Source: UBA3537 sp038138145 (lineage in GTDB: Bacteria; Bacteroidota; Bacteroidia; Flavobacteriales; Flavobacteriaceae). From it: 64,000 nt of DNA. The translations under genes were made by a program, and so were the position numbers. This document shows, piece by piece, positions 26,179 through 34,567 of the stretch. Below the pieces are notes generated by a model. The model was not told the origin of the DNA, searched no databases, and saw nothing but the letters and a program-made list of their open reading frames with translations. Numbering within the stretch: the stretch's first letter is position 1; the number at the start of each line of letters is the position of its first letter. The stretch covers positions 137,148-201,147 of the forward strand of contig JAYQDD010000005.1 of assembly GCA_038138145.1 (NCBI GenBank). Reading direction: 5' to 3'.

Positions 26179-26816
26179 GATTTATTCTCAAGCATTGGAA
26201 CAAATTTGAATGCTCCAAATTCGTGCTTTTCAAAAGTTTTTGGGCTCGAACGAATGTACAAGGTCATGATTTGTTCTTTTTCACCCACGGGAATTACCAA
26301 ACGACCACCTACTTTGAGTTGTGCCAATAAGGGTTTAGGCACAAAAGGAGCACCCGCAGTAACCAAAATCCGATCAAAAGGCGCTTCTTCATCTAGTCCT
26401 TGATAACCATCTCCAAAAATAAGCCGTTTGGCCACATAGCCAATTTTAGGCAAAAACAAACTCGTTTTCTTAAACAATTCCAACTGGCGTTCTATACTAT
26501 AAACCTCAGCATCTAACAAACACAAAACAGCAGTTTGATAACCACTTCCAGTGCCTATTTCTAACACTTTGTGTTTGGGCTTTACCTCTAAAAGTTCTGT
26601 CTGAAATGCTACGGTGTAGGGCTGAGAAATGGTTTGATTTGCGGCAATTGGAAAGGCCTTGTCTTGATAAGCATGATCCAAAAAACTAGAGTCCATAAAC
26701 AAGTGTCGAGGCACGTTACCAATGGCAGCCAATACAGCTTCATTTTTGATGCCTTTTGTAAGCAACAAATCAACTAATTTTTGGCGTAGCCCTTTGTGTT
26801 TAAATGAATCTATCAA
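26175..26816 (-). CDS. pcm: Protein-L-isoaspartate O-methyltransferase
   Basis: 213 residues, normal length. It methylates L-isoaspartyl residues in aged proteins with S-adenosylmethionine, starting their repair. Motif I is LEIGTGSGYQTAVL; the catalytic loop reads AANQTISQPYTVA, with FDRILVTAGA as motif II and RLVIPVG as motif III. Cytosolic. Monocistronic, with a 144-base gap to the divergent oxidoreductase gene. Confidence 0.95.
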   Translation of the reverse strand: MIDSFKHKGLRQKLVDLLLTKGIKNEAVLAAIGNVPRHLFMDSSFLDHAYQDKAFPIAANQTISQPYTVAFQTELLEVKPKHKVLEIGTGSGYQTAVLCLLDAEVYSIERQLELFKKTSLFLPKIGYVAKRLIFGDGYQGLDEEAPFDRILVTAGAPFVPKPLLAQLKVGGRLVIPVGEKEQIMTLYIRSSPKTFEKHEFGAFKFVPMLENKS

Positions 26817-26910
26817 ACTTGTATAATTTCACACCCAAAATTAAGTAAAGAAAATTGAGATTAAAATGAAAACAGGAAAAGAATTTTTAAACACAAGGTT
26901 TTAGCACAAA

Positions 26911-26943
26911 TTTGGGGGATTACCATTAAAATCTTTAATTTTG
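26911..26943 (+). promoter_or_regulatory. Bacteroidetes-type promoter for the Gfo/Idh-hbd run
   Basis: TTTG (26911-26914) and TAATTTTG (26936-26943) with a 21-base spacer. The predicted start is near 26950, giving a leader of about 10 bases before the ATG at 26961. Confidence 0.5.
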
Positions 26944-26960
26944 TCCAAAAATCAACAGAC

Positions 26961-27920
26961 ATGCTAAAAGTAGGCGTATTAGGTGCCGGTCACTTAGGAA
27001 AAATTCATTTAAAACTCCTTCAACAATCTGAAAAATATGATCTAGTTGGCTTTTATGACCCCGATATTGCAAATGGCCAAAGCGTCGCCAAAGAATTCAA
27101 CTACACATACTTTGAACAACTCGATGCACTTATAGATGCTGTAGATGTCGTCGATATTGTAACGCCTACGCTTTCGCACTACAATTGTGCAATCAAAGCC
27201 ATCACCAAAGGAAAGCACATTTTTATTGAAAAACCCATCACAAATACCGTTGAAGAAGCCGAACATATTCGTTTGTTGGTTGCAGACAACAATTTGCGTG
27301 GACAGGTTGGACATGTCGAGCGCTTCAATCCTGCGTTCAAAGCCATAAAATCTGAAATCAAAAATCCAATGTTTATTGAAACCCACCGTTTGGCGGAATT
27401 CAATCCACGAGGTACGGATGTCCCTGTTGTCCTTGACCTTATGATTCACGACATTGACATTGTGCTCAGTGTAGTGGATTCTCCAGTGTTGGCCGTTCAT
27501 GCTAGTGGAGTATCCGTCATTAGTGAAACTCCAGATATTGCCAATGCACGTATCGAATTTGAAAACGGTTGTGTAGCCAATGTGACCGCAAGCTTAATTT
27601 CCTTGATAAACTTTCGTAATAGTCGTTTCTTTCAAAAAGATGCCTACATTAGTGTAGATTTCTTGGACAAAAAGGTTGAAGTTGTAAAAATGAAAGATGC
27701 ACCCGAACAACCAGGAGACTTCGATATGATTTTGCAAAATGCAGAGGGGATAAAAAAACAAATTTATTTCAAAAACCCTGAAATTAGCCCCAATAACGCG
27801 ATTTTGGATGAGTTGGAAACGTTTGCAGAAGCCATCGAAACCAATACAAAACCAATTGTAACCTTACGCGACGGCGCAAACGCACTCAAACTAGCACACC
27901 GAATTATAGATTGTTTTTAA
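26961..27920 (+). CDS. Gfo/Idh/MocA family NAD(P)-dependent oxidoreductase
   Basis: 319 residues. N-terminal Rossmann fold with GAGHLGKIH; the EKPITN motif with its conserved lysine follows near residue 90; and a C-terminal Gfo/Idh/MocA dimerisation domain. Members oxidise or reduce sugars or related compounds, so the substrate cannot be assigned. HDIDIVLSVV near residue 160 carries the usual catalytic-region His/Asp. The 3-hydroxybutyryl-CoA dehydrogenase gene follows after 12 bases, pointing to one operon with the genes up to miaA. Confidence 0.9.
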   Translation: MLKVGVLGAGHLGKIHLKLLQQSEKYDLVGFYDPDIANGQSVAKEFNYTYFEQLDALIDAVDVVDIVTPTLSHYNCAIKAITKGKHIFIEKPITNTVEEAEHIRLLVADNNLRGQVGHVERFNPAFKAIKSEIKNPMFIETHRLAEFNPRGTDVPVVLDLMIHDIDIVLSVVDSPVLAVHASGVSVISETPDIANARIEFENGCVANVTASLISLINFRNSRFFQKDAYISVDFLDKKVEVVKMKDAPEQPGDFDMILQNAEGIKKQIYFKNPEISPNNAILDELETFAEAIETNTKPIVTLRDGANALKLAHRIIDCF

Positions 27921-27932
27921 AAAAATTAAATC

Positions 27933-28820
27933 ATGAAAAATATAGCAGTTATAGGCGCTGGCACAATGGGCAATGGAATTGCGCACACATTTGCACAGTC
28001 TGGATACAAAGTACAACTGATTGACATCAACCCATCGGCGCTATCAAGTGCAGTACAAACCATTTCTAAAAATTTGGATCGAATGATTCAAAAGGATGTA
28101 ATTACAGAGGAGAAAAAAACAGAGACTTTAAACAACATCACCACCTTTACAGACATCACTGAAGGCGTCGAATATGCAAGTCTAGTGGTGGAAGTAGCCA
28201 CAGAAAATGAAGCGCTCAAATTGAAAATCTTTAAGACATTGGATGAGGCTTGCCCAGAAGATACTATTTTGGCGACCAATACTTCGTCTATATCCATCAC
28301 AAAAATCGCCGCCATTACAGCACGACCAAATCAAGTGATTGGGATGCATTTTATGAATCCCGTTCCCATCATGCCGTTGGTGGAAATCATCAATGGTTAT
28401 AACACCGATAAAGAGGTTACTGAATTTATTGTTAATCTTACCAAAAAAATTGGCAAAACTCCAATTTTGGTGAATGATTATCCTGGCTTTGTGGCCAACC
28501 GAATTTTAATGCCGATGATTAATGAGGCCATTGAAACCCTGCAAAGTGGTGTAAGTGGAGTGCTTGAAATAGACGGCATAATGAAATTGGGTATGGCACA
28601 CCCCATGGGGCCCTTAGAATTGGCCGATTTTATTGGTTTGGACGTTTGTATGTCTATTTTGGAAGTCATGCACGATGGATTTAAAAACCCAAAATACGCA
28701 CCTAATCCATTGCTTGTCAATATGGTAAGAGCTGGTAAGCTCGGTAAAAAAACAGGAGAAGGATTCTATAATTACAGTAAAGAACGAAAAGCTGTAGTTC
28801 CCGCTAATCGCTTTCTATAA
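27933..28820 (+). CDS. 3-hydroxybutyryl-CoA dehydrogenase
   Basis: 295 residues, the usual length of the stand-alone enzyme (Hbd/PaaH type). It interconverts 3-hydroxyacyl-CoA and 3-ketoacyl-CoA with NAD(H). The Rossmann motif is GAGTMGNGIAH; NTSSISIT and the catalytic MHFMNPVPIM (His) follow; the C-terminal domain includes NDYPGFVANR, PMGPLELADFIGLD and the terminal GKKTGEGFYNY. Together with the thiolase at 7369 it would cover two steps of butyrate/3-hydroxybutyrate or fatty-acid metabolism. Confidence 0.94.
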   Translation: MKNIAVIGAGTMGNGIAHTFAQSGYKVQLIDINPSALSSAVQTISKNLDRMIQKDVITEEKKTETLNNITTFTDITEGVEYASLVVEVATENEALKLKIFKTLDEACPEDTILATNTSSISITKIAAITARPNQVIGMHFMNPVPIMPLVEIINGYNTDKEVTEFIVNLTKKIGKTPILVNDYPGFVANRILMPMINEAIETLQSGVSGVLEIDGIMKLGMAHPMGPLELADFIGLDVCMSILEVMHDGFKNPKYAPNPLLVNMVRAGKLGKKTGEGFYNYSKERKAVVPANRFL

Positions 28821-28855
28821 AATATTGCTCAACACCCCAAAAAATCTAACAGCTT

Positions 28856-30067
28856 ATGGCACACATCAAACCTTTTTGTGCAGTTCGACCGAATCATTCC
28901 ATTGCTATGGAATTTTGCAGCAAAACTGTTGCATTGTATGAAAAAAACGAACTTGAAACAACGCTAAAAAACCAACCCAATTCTTTTCTTCAAATCATAA
29001 AGTCGAATATTAAAAGTCCGAAAAAAACGGCAAGTAAAGAACGCTACACAAAAGTCAAAAAGCAATATCATAAGTTTAAAAACGAAGGCCTTTTAATCAA
29101 AGACGATCAAGAAGGGTTTTACGTTTTAGAAATTAATATTAATCATCAGACTTTTACGGGAATTGTTGCGGCAGCTAGTGTTGAAGATTACAAAAAAGGA
29201 CACATCAGAAAACACGAAGATACCATTCAAAGCAAAGAAACTATTTTTAAAAATTATTTAAAAACAACCCGCTTTAATACCGAACCTGTTTTATTAACCT
29301 ACAAAAATCAAACTTCTATTGCTGATGTAGTTCATAATATTAAAAAACAACCGGCTACAGTCAATCTGGAAATTTCTAATTTGGAAACCCAAAAATTATG
29401 GCATGTTACCAACAATAAGGAAATAGAAATTATCCGTGAGGGATTTAAAAACATTGATGCTCTGTACATTGCTGATGGCCATCACCGATCGGCATCATCT
29501 GCGTTGCTTTCAGAAGATGAACCCAACACTAAAGAAGCACAATTTTTTATGGCTTTTCTTATTCCTGAAGATGATTTAATTATTCAGGAATACAATCGAG
29601 TTGTAACGGATTTAAACGGGCTATCTGTTGGTGACTTTTTAAAAAAAATTGAGGTAAACTTTAGTATTACCCCCCTAAAATCATTTAAATCTTCTAAAAA
29701 ATTCAACGGGTTTTGCATGTATTTAGAAGGCCAATTTTATTCACTATCTTTGCTGAAGGGTTTTGAAAAACCCCACTCTCCTCTTCATGAACTCGATGCT
29801 TATATTTTGCAAGAAAAAATTTTGAAACCTATTTTGGGTATCAAAAATGTTCGGACCGATGAGCGCTTGGTTTACACACACAAAAGAGATCAAATGCAAT
29901 GGATCAAAAAACATATTGACAATGGGACGTACGCCGTGGGATTTGGATTAAATCCAGTACAAATCCATCAACTAAAAGCCATTGCAGATAATGATCTGAT
30001 TATGCCGCCTAAAAGCACCTACATCTATCCAAAATTAAGGAGTGGCATGACCATTTATGAATTTTAA
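28856..30067 (+). CDS. DUF1015 domain protein
   Basis: 403 residues. It opens with the family signature IKPFCAVRPN and carries YIADGHHRSASSA near residue 203, the DGHHR motif that recalls the nucleotide-binding GxxR(H) loop of ParB/SerK-like folds. No membrane segment. The function is not established; a serine-kinase-like activity has been suggested by fold similarity, and in other Bacteroidetes the family is often next to serine biosynthesis genes, though not here. It sits 35 bases after the hydroxybutyryl-CoA dehydrogenase gene and touches yggS, so it is likely co-transcribed with both. Confidence 0.85.
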   Translation: MAHIKPFCAVRPNHSIAMEFCSKTVALYEKNELETTLKNQPNSFLQIIKSNIKSPKKTASKERYTKVKKQYHKFKNEGLLIKDDQEGFYVLEININHQTFTGIVAAASVEDYKKGHIRKHEDTIQSKETIFKNYLKTTRFNTEPVLLTYKNQTSIADVVHNIKKQPATVNLEISNLETQKLWHVTNNKEIEIIREGFKNIDALYIADGHHRSASSALLSEDEPNTKEAQFFMAFLIPEDDLIIQEYNRVVTDLNGLSVGDFLKKIEVNFSITPLKSFKSSKKFNGFCMYLEGQFYSLSLLKGFEKPHSPLHELDAYILQEKILKPILGIKNVRTDERLVYTHKRDQMQWIKKHIDNGTYAVGFGLNPVQIHQLKAIADNDLIMPPKSTYIYPKLRSGMTIYEF

Positions 30068-30068
30068 A

Positions 30069-30725
30069 ATGAATATAAAACAACGTCTTCAACAGCTAAA
30101 ATCTGTATTGCCAAAACAGGTGACTTTGGTCGCCGTATCCAAAACAAAACCCGTGGTTGATTTGATGGAAGCATACCATGCGGGACAACGCGTTTTTGGA
30201 GAAAACAAAATTCAAGAAATGGCAGAAAAACACCAACAAATGCCAAAAGATATACAGTGGCATATGATTGGCCATGTACAAACCAACAAGGTGAAATATA
30301 TGGCTTCATTTGTTGATTTGATTCATGGAGTTGATCGTTTGAAATTGTTAACTGAAATAAATAAACAAGCGCAAAAACACAACCGCAGCATCGATTGTCT
30401 GTTGCAAATAAAAATCGCAGAGGAAGATTCTAAATTTGGAATGACTGTAAATGAAGCTGAAAATTTACTTAGGTCTTCAGCACTAAATAATTTAAAAAAC
30501 ATCAATATTGTGGGGGTTATGGGGATGGCGAGTTTTACAAACGATACCAACCAAATTCGTACTGAATTTGAAACATTAAAATCGACTTTTGATCGTTTAA
30601 AAAACATAGAGCAACAAATGCACATTGTATCGATGGGAATGAGTGGCGATTACTCAATAGCCATTGATTGTGGCAGCACAATGATTCGTGTTGGAAGTCA
30701 TATTTTTGGGGCACGAAATTATTAA
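30069..30725 (+). CDS. YggS/PROSC family pyridoxal-phosphate homeostasis protein
   Basis: 218 residues from the ATG at 30069; an in-frame ATG at 30057 would overlap DUF1015 by 11 bases. The fold is an alanine-racemase-like barrel holding PLP. The PLP lysine is in LVAVSKTKP; FGENKIQEM, WHMIGHVQTNK, FGM and SMGMSGDY complete the family pattern. It buffers pyridoxal phosphate in the cytosol and has no catalytic activity in characterised members. It begins 1 base after the DUF1015 stop. Confidence 0.92.
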   Translation: MNIKQRLQQLKSVLPKQVTLVAVSKTKPVVDLMEAYHAGQRVFGENKIQEMAEKHQQMPKDIQWHMIGHVQTNKVKYMASFVDLIHGVDRLKLLTEINKQAQKHNRSIDCLLQIKIAEEDSKFGMTVNEAENLLRSSALNNLKNINIVGVMGMASFTNDTNQIRTEFETLKSTFDRLKNIEQQMHIVSMGMSGDYSIAIDCGSTMIRVGSHIFGARNY

Positions 30726-30736
30726 TACAAGATAAT

Positions 30737-32098
30737 ATTTACGCAATTGTTGACATAGAAACTACTGGAGGCAAATACAATGAAGAAGGTATTACAGAAA
30801 TTGCCATTTACAAACATGATGGTCATGCAATAGTTGATCAATTCATTAGCTTAATAAATCCTGAACGGCCTATACAACCTTATGTAGTAAACCTTACAGG
30901 GATTTCGAGTAAAATGCTGCGCAATGCGCCCAAATTTTATGAAGTGGCCAAACGTGTGGTTGAACTTACTGAAGGGTGTGTCATTGTTGCACACAATGCC
31001 AAATTTGACTACAGAATACTTAAACTAGAATTCGACCGATTGGGATTTAAATTTGAGCGAAAAAATTTGTGTACCGTAGAACTCTCCAAAAAACTAATTC
31101 CTGACCTTCCTTCCTATAGTTTAGGAAAATTGGTGCGTTCATTAGGCATTCCTATTAGTGATCGTCACCGTGCTGCTGGGGATGCACTGGCAACCACAAA
31201 ACTCTTTGAATTGTTGATGACTAAAGATATTGAAAAAGAGATCATTAAGTCAGCAATTCGGTTGGAACCAAAACGTCAAATGGAACCAAAACTCACCGAG
31301 ATAATTGACAGTTTACCATCTGAAACAGGTGTTTACTATATTCATGACATCGATGGGAATATCGTTTATATAGGCAAAAGTAAAAACATAAAAAGCAGAA
31401 TCAGTCAGCATTTTGTTGGGGAAACCCCTAAATCAAAAAAAATACAGTTAGAAGTAGCCACTGTTACCTACGAAAAAACAGGAAGTGAACTCTTGGCTTT
31501 GCTCAAAGAGAGTCAAGAAATAAAACACCATAAACCAAAATTCAATCGTGCGTTGCGCAGAACTGTATTCACCCATGGTCTGTTTCATTATTTGGATGAA
31601 AATGGATACTTAAACCTAAAAATTGAAAAAATTAATGGGAAAATAAAACCCATTACAACTTTTTCAAACATTCAAAGTGGAAAAAGCTTTATGAACAAAA
31701 TGGTTGAAAAGTACAATTTGTGTCAAAAACTATGTGGTTTGTACAAATCAAAACATGGTTGTTTTGGTTATACCATCAAGGAATGCGAAGGCGCTTGTGT
31801 GGGTGAAGAACAAATAGAACGTTACAACACCAGAGTGGAAAACATCATTGAAAAGCATAGTTTTAAAACCAAAAGCATGATTATAATTGATCAAGGAAGA
31901 GCTATAGATGAACGCAGTGCAGTTTGGGTGGATGAAGGAATTTTAAGAGGGTTTACTTATTTTAATTTGAACTTTCAAATTACCAATATTGATATTTTAG
32001 CGACACTCATTACCCCTTTAGAACACAACAAAGATGCGCAACACATTATACAAAGTTATATGCGTCGAAATAAAAGATTGAAAGTTATAACTCTGTAA
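30737..32098 (+). CDS. DnaQ-like 3'-5' exonuclease fused to a UvrC-type GIY-YIG nuclease
   Basis: About 454 residues. The N-terminal DEDDh exonuclease (about 1-165) shows ExoI DIETTG, ExoII NAKFDYR and ExoIII HRAAGDA. The GIY-YIG domain (about 195-275) has GVYYIHD and VYIGKSKN, then a C-terminal region with a Cys set (CQKLCG, CFGYTIKECEGAC). The architecture resembles Cho/UvrC-like incision nucleases linked to an epsilon-like exonuclease, so a repair role is likely. The start is odd: no ATG occurs in frame before about 30907. Candidates are TTG 30668 (58 bases inside yggS), ATA 30725, and ATT 30737, which aligns with the expected YAIVDIETTGG start. I chose ATT. Confidence 0.8.
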   Translation: MYAIVDIETTGGKYNEEGITEIAIYKHDGHAIVDQFISLINPERPIQPYVVNLTGISSKMLRNAPKFYEVAKRVVELTEGCVIVAHNAKFDYRILKLEFDRLGFKFERKNLCTVELSKKLIPDLPSYSLGKLVRSLGIPISDRHRAAGDALATTKLFELLMTKDIEKEIIKSAIRLEPKRQMEPKLTEIIDSLPSETGVYYIHDIDGNIVYIGKSKNIKSRISQHFVGETPKSKKIQLEVATVTYEKTGSELLALLKESQEIKHHKPKFNRALRRTVFTHGLFHYLDENGYLNLKIEKINGKIKPITTFSNIQSGKSFMNKMVEKYNLCQKLCGLYKSKHGCFGYTIKECEGACVGEEQIERYNTRVENIIEKHSFKTKSMIIIDQGRAIDERSAVWVDEGILRGFTYFNLNFQITNIDILATLITPLEHNKDAQHIIQSYMRRNKRLKVITL

Positions 32099-32126
32099 GA
32101 CTAAAGTTTTTTAGTACTTTTGAAGT

Positions 32127-32963
32127 ATGTCAGACCAAAATCAAGAGCATTCTTGGAAAAGAAAACTTCATGAAATCATTTATGAAGCAGACACCCCTGC
32201 TGGAAAATTATTTGATGTTGTTTTGTTGTTGTTCATCATTTTGAGTATCATTTTAGTGATGCTAGAAAGTGTAGATTATATAGGCACTACCTATTTTAGT
32301 ATTTTAGATACTCTCGAATGGATCATTACCATACTGTTTACGATAGAATACATTGCTCGAATTGTATGCGTAAAAAACCCAAAAGCTTATATTTTTAGTT
32401 TTTACGGCATCGTCGATTTTCTTTCGACTATTCCTAAGTATTTGTCTTTGTTTGTCGTTGGAACTCATTCTCTTGTTGCTATTCGGGCCTTACGCTTGTT
32501 ACGTGTTTTTCGCATATTGAAACTCACACGATACATTGGCGAAAGCACCAATTTTGGTAGAGCACTCCAACGTAGCCGTGTAAAAATTGCTGTATTTCTT
32601 TCTTTTGTTTTAGTTTTGTGTGTAATCTTAGGCACAGTCATGTATCTAATTGAAGGGGACAAAGACAGTGGATTTACCAGTATTCCCAGAAGTGTCTATT
32701 GGGCCATTGTAACCCTTACCACCGTTGGTTATGGCGATATAGCACCTATGAGTTCGTTGGGACAATTTATAGCATCGCTCATCATGATTTTGGGCTACGG
32801 AATCATCGCTATTCCTACAGGAATAGTTACCTCAGAAATGACAAGATCCGAACGCAAAAGCATTCCAAAAAACACACATTCATGTACCAACTGTATGGAA
32901 TCGTACCATGCCGATAATGCCAAATTTTGTCATAAATGTGGCCAGCAAATCGATGATGAATAA
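32127..32963 (+). CDS. Voltage-gated potassium channel with C-terminal zinc ribbon
   Basis: 278-residue inner-membrane protein. Six transmembrane segments (S1 about 30-48, S4 with regularly spaced Arg in RALRLLRVFRILKLTR at 120-135, S5 about 152-175, S6 about 212-236). The pore helix and selectivity filter read TTVGYGD (198-204), as in K+ channels. The cytosolic tail carries Cys253-x2-Cys256 and Cys268-x2-Cys271, a zinc ribbon. This is shorter than an RCK domain, and its ligand or partner is unknown. The gene overlaps miaA by about 8-11 bases. Confidence 0.9.
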   Translation: MSDQNQEHSWKRKLHEIIYEADTPAGKLFDVVLLLFIILSIILVMLESVDYIGTTYFSILDTLEWIITILFTIEYIARIVCVKNPKAYIFSFYGIVDFLSTIPKYLSLFVVGTHSLVAIRALRLLRVFRILKLTRYIGESTNFGRALQRSRVKIAVFLSFVLVLCVILGTVMYLIEGDKDSGFTSIPRSVYWAIVTLTTVGYGDIAPMSSLGQFIASLIMILGYGIIAIPTGIVTSEMTRSERKSIPKNTHSCTNCMESYHADNAKFCHKCGQQIDDE

Positions 32964-33852
32964 AACACTTATTTCTATTGTTGGACCCACAGGGATAGGA
33001 AAAACCAGTTTGAGCATCAAACTTGCCACTTCTTTTCAAACCGAAATTATTTCTGCAGATTCTAGACAGTTTTATAGAGAAATCCCTATAGGTACTGCAG
33101 CACCTACTTTGGATGAACAAAAAGCAGTTCCACATCACTTTATACACAACAAATCGATTACCGAATCTTATAGTGTTGGTGACTTTGAACGTGAGGCCAT
33201 CAATTGTATTGACTCCATTCAAAAACCAGTTGTAGTTATGGTTGGTGGTTCTGGATTGTATGTACAAGCCGTTGTTCATGGATTGGATTATTTTCCAGAT
33301 GTAAATGAAGAGATTAGAACACAATTGAATTCAGAACTAAAAACTCAAGGGCTTACTGCACTACAAGATGAACTAAAAAAACATGACCCTATAGCATATG
33401 AAGTCATGGATATCAAAAATCCACACAGGGTCATTCGCGCATTAGAAATTTATAGAGGAACTGGAACACCGTACAGTAGTTTTTTGGGTAAAGAAAAAAA
33501 TAAACGCAAGTTCAAGACCATTCAAATTGGCTTAACAGCAGAACGCTCCGTGGTGTACGAGCGCATCAATCAGCGTGTTGATATGATGATGGAACAAGGG
33601 CTTTTAGATGAAGTGAAATCCGTAGCTGAACACCGAAATCTAAATGCACTAAATACAGTAGGGTACAAAGAACTTTTTCAATATTTAGATGGTAATTGTA
33701 CCCTCGAATTTGCGGTAGAAGAAATCAAAAAGAACACAAGACGATTTGCCAAAAGACAATTCACTTGGTTTAAAAAACAAGACAAAATCAAGTGGTTTGA
33801 CTTTAGCACAGCTGTTGAAGACATTCAAGCATACATCAACTCAGCACTCTAA
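32956..33852 (+). CDS. miaA: tRNA dimethylallyltransferase
   Basis: 298 residues from the ATG at 32956; ATG 32953 is equally possible, while the frame start at 32908 would overlap the channel gene by 56 bases. It transfers dimethylallyl to N6 of A37 in tRNAs reading UNN codons. P-loop VGPTGIGKTS; DSRQFYREIPIGTAAPT (Asp and catalytic Thr region), VGGSGLYVQA, and the NTVGYKELFQYL segment are all present. It is last in the plus-strand run and converges with the response regulator gene. Confidence 0.95.
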   Translation: MNKTLISIVGPTGIGKTSLSIKLATSFQTEIISADSRQFYREIPIGTAAPTLDEQKAVPHHFIHNKSITESYSVGDFEREAINCIDSIQKPVVVMVGGSGLYVQAVVHGLDYFPDVNEEIRTQLNSELKTQGLTALQDELKKHDPIAYEVMDIKNPHRVIRALEIYRGTGTPYSSFLGKEKNKRKFKTIQIGLTAERSVVYERINQRVDMMMEQGLLDEVKSVAEHRNLNALNTVGYKELFQYLDGNCTLEFAVEEIKKNTRRFAKRQFTWFKKQDKIKWFDFSTAVEDIQAYINSAL

Positions 33853-33858
33853 TTTCAC

Positions 33859-34563
33859 TTAAGAATTGATCACTAAACGAAATCCTTCTCCGTGAATGTT
33901 TAGGATTTCAACTTTCGGATCAAGTTTCAAATATTTCCTCAGTTTAGCAATATAAACATCCATACTCCTCGAAGTAAAATAGTTGTCATCACGCCAAATT
34001 TTGGTCAATGCAATTTCTCTTGGCATAAGGTCATTGAGATGCAATGCCAAAAGACGTAACAATTCATTTTCTTTCGGAGAAAGTTTAATTTGGGTATCTC
34101 CATTGTGCGTCAAAAATCTGAGTTTAGAATTCAATTTAAAACTTCCAATTTCAAACTCAAATTGATTGCTGTCCGCCACACTTTCAACGGTCTTGCGCTG
34201 GATGATGGCTTGGATTTTCACCAACAAAACTTCACTATCAAAAGGTTTGTTCAAATAATCGTCTGCACCAACTTTATACCCTTTAAGTACATCTTCCTTG
34301 AGTGCTTTTGCCGTCAAGAAAATAATAGGCACATTTTGGTCTTTTTCTCTGATTTCTTGAGCTAATGTAAAACCGTCTTTGTAAGGCATCATGACATCCA
34401 AAATACAGAGATGAAAGTCAGATTTTCTAAATTTTTCATAGCCTTCCATACCATTTTTGGCAAGAACTACATCGTAGTTATTAATGGTCAGGTATTCCTT
34501 GAGGACAGTTCCAAAATTTGGATCGTCTTCAACAAGTAAAATGCGTTTTGTGTTTTCTTCCAT
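33859..34563 (-). CDS. OmpR-family response regulator (RprY-like)
   Basis: 234 residues from the ATG at 34563; an earlier ATG at 34575 overlaps the kinase by 8 bases. Receiver domain: acidic pair VEDD, phospho-acceptor Asp56 (CILDVMM), Thr in FLTAKA, Lys in LNKPFDS. C-terminal winged-helix DNA-binding domain (about 130-234) with the SRSMDVYIAKLRKYL recognition helix. It pairs with the histidine kinase directly upstream. The pair resembles RprX/RprY of Bacteroidetes; target genes are not evident here. Confidence 0.93.
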   Translation of the reverse strand: MEENTKRILLVEDDPNFGTVLKEYLTINNYDVVLAKNGMEGYEKFRKSDFHLCILDVMMPYKDGFTLAQEIREKDQNVPIIFLTAKALKEDVLKGYKVGADDYLNKPFDSEVLLVKIQAIIQRKTVESVADSNQFEFEIGSFKLNSKLRFLTHNGDTQIKLSPKENELLRLLALHLNDLMPREIALTKIWRDDNYFTSRSMDVYIAKLRKYLKLDPKVEILNIHGEGFRLVINS

Positions 34564-34567
34564 GACT

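Noticed and set aside
32115..32122. TACTTTTG directly before the K+ channel start as a promoter.
   Set aside because: It ends 4 bases before the ATG and has no TTTG at a suitable distance upstream; the gene is more simply read as part of the run from 26961.
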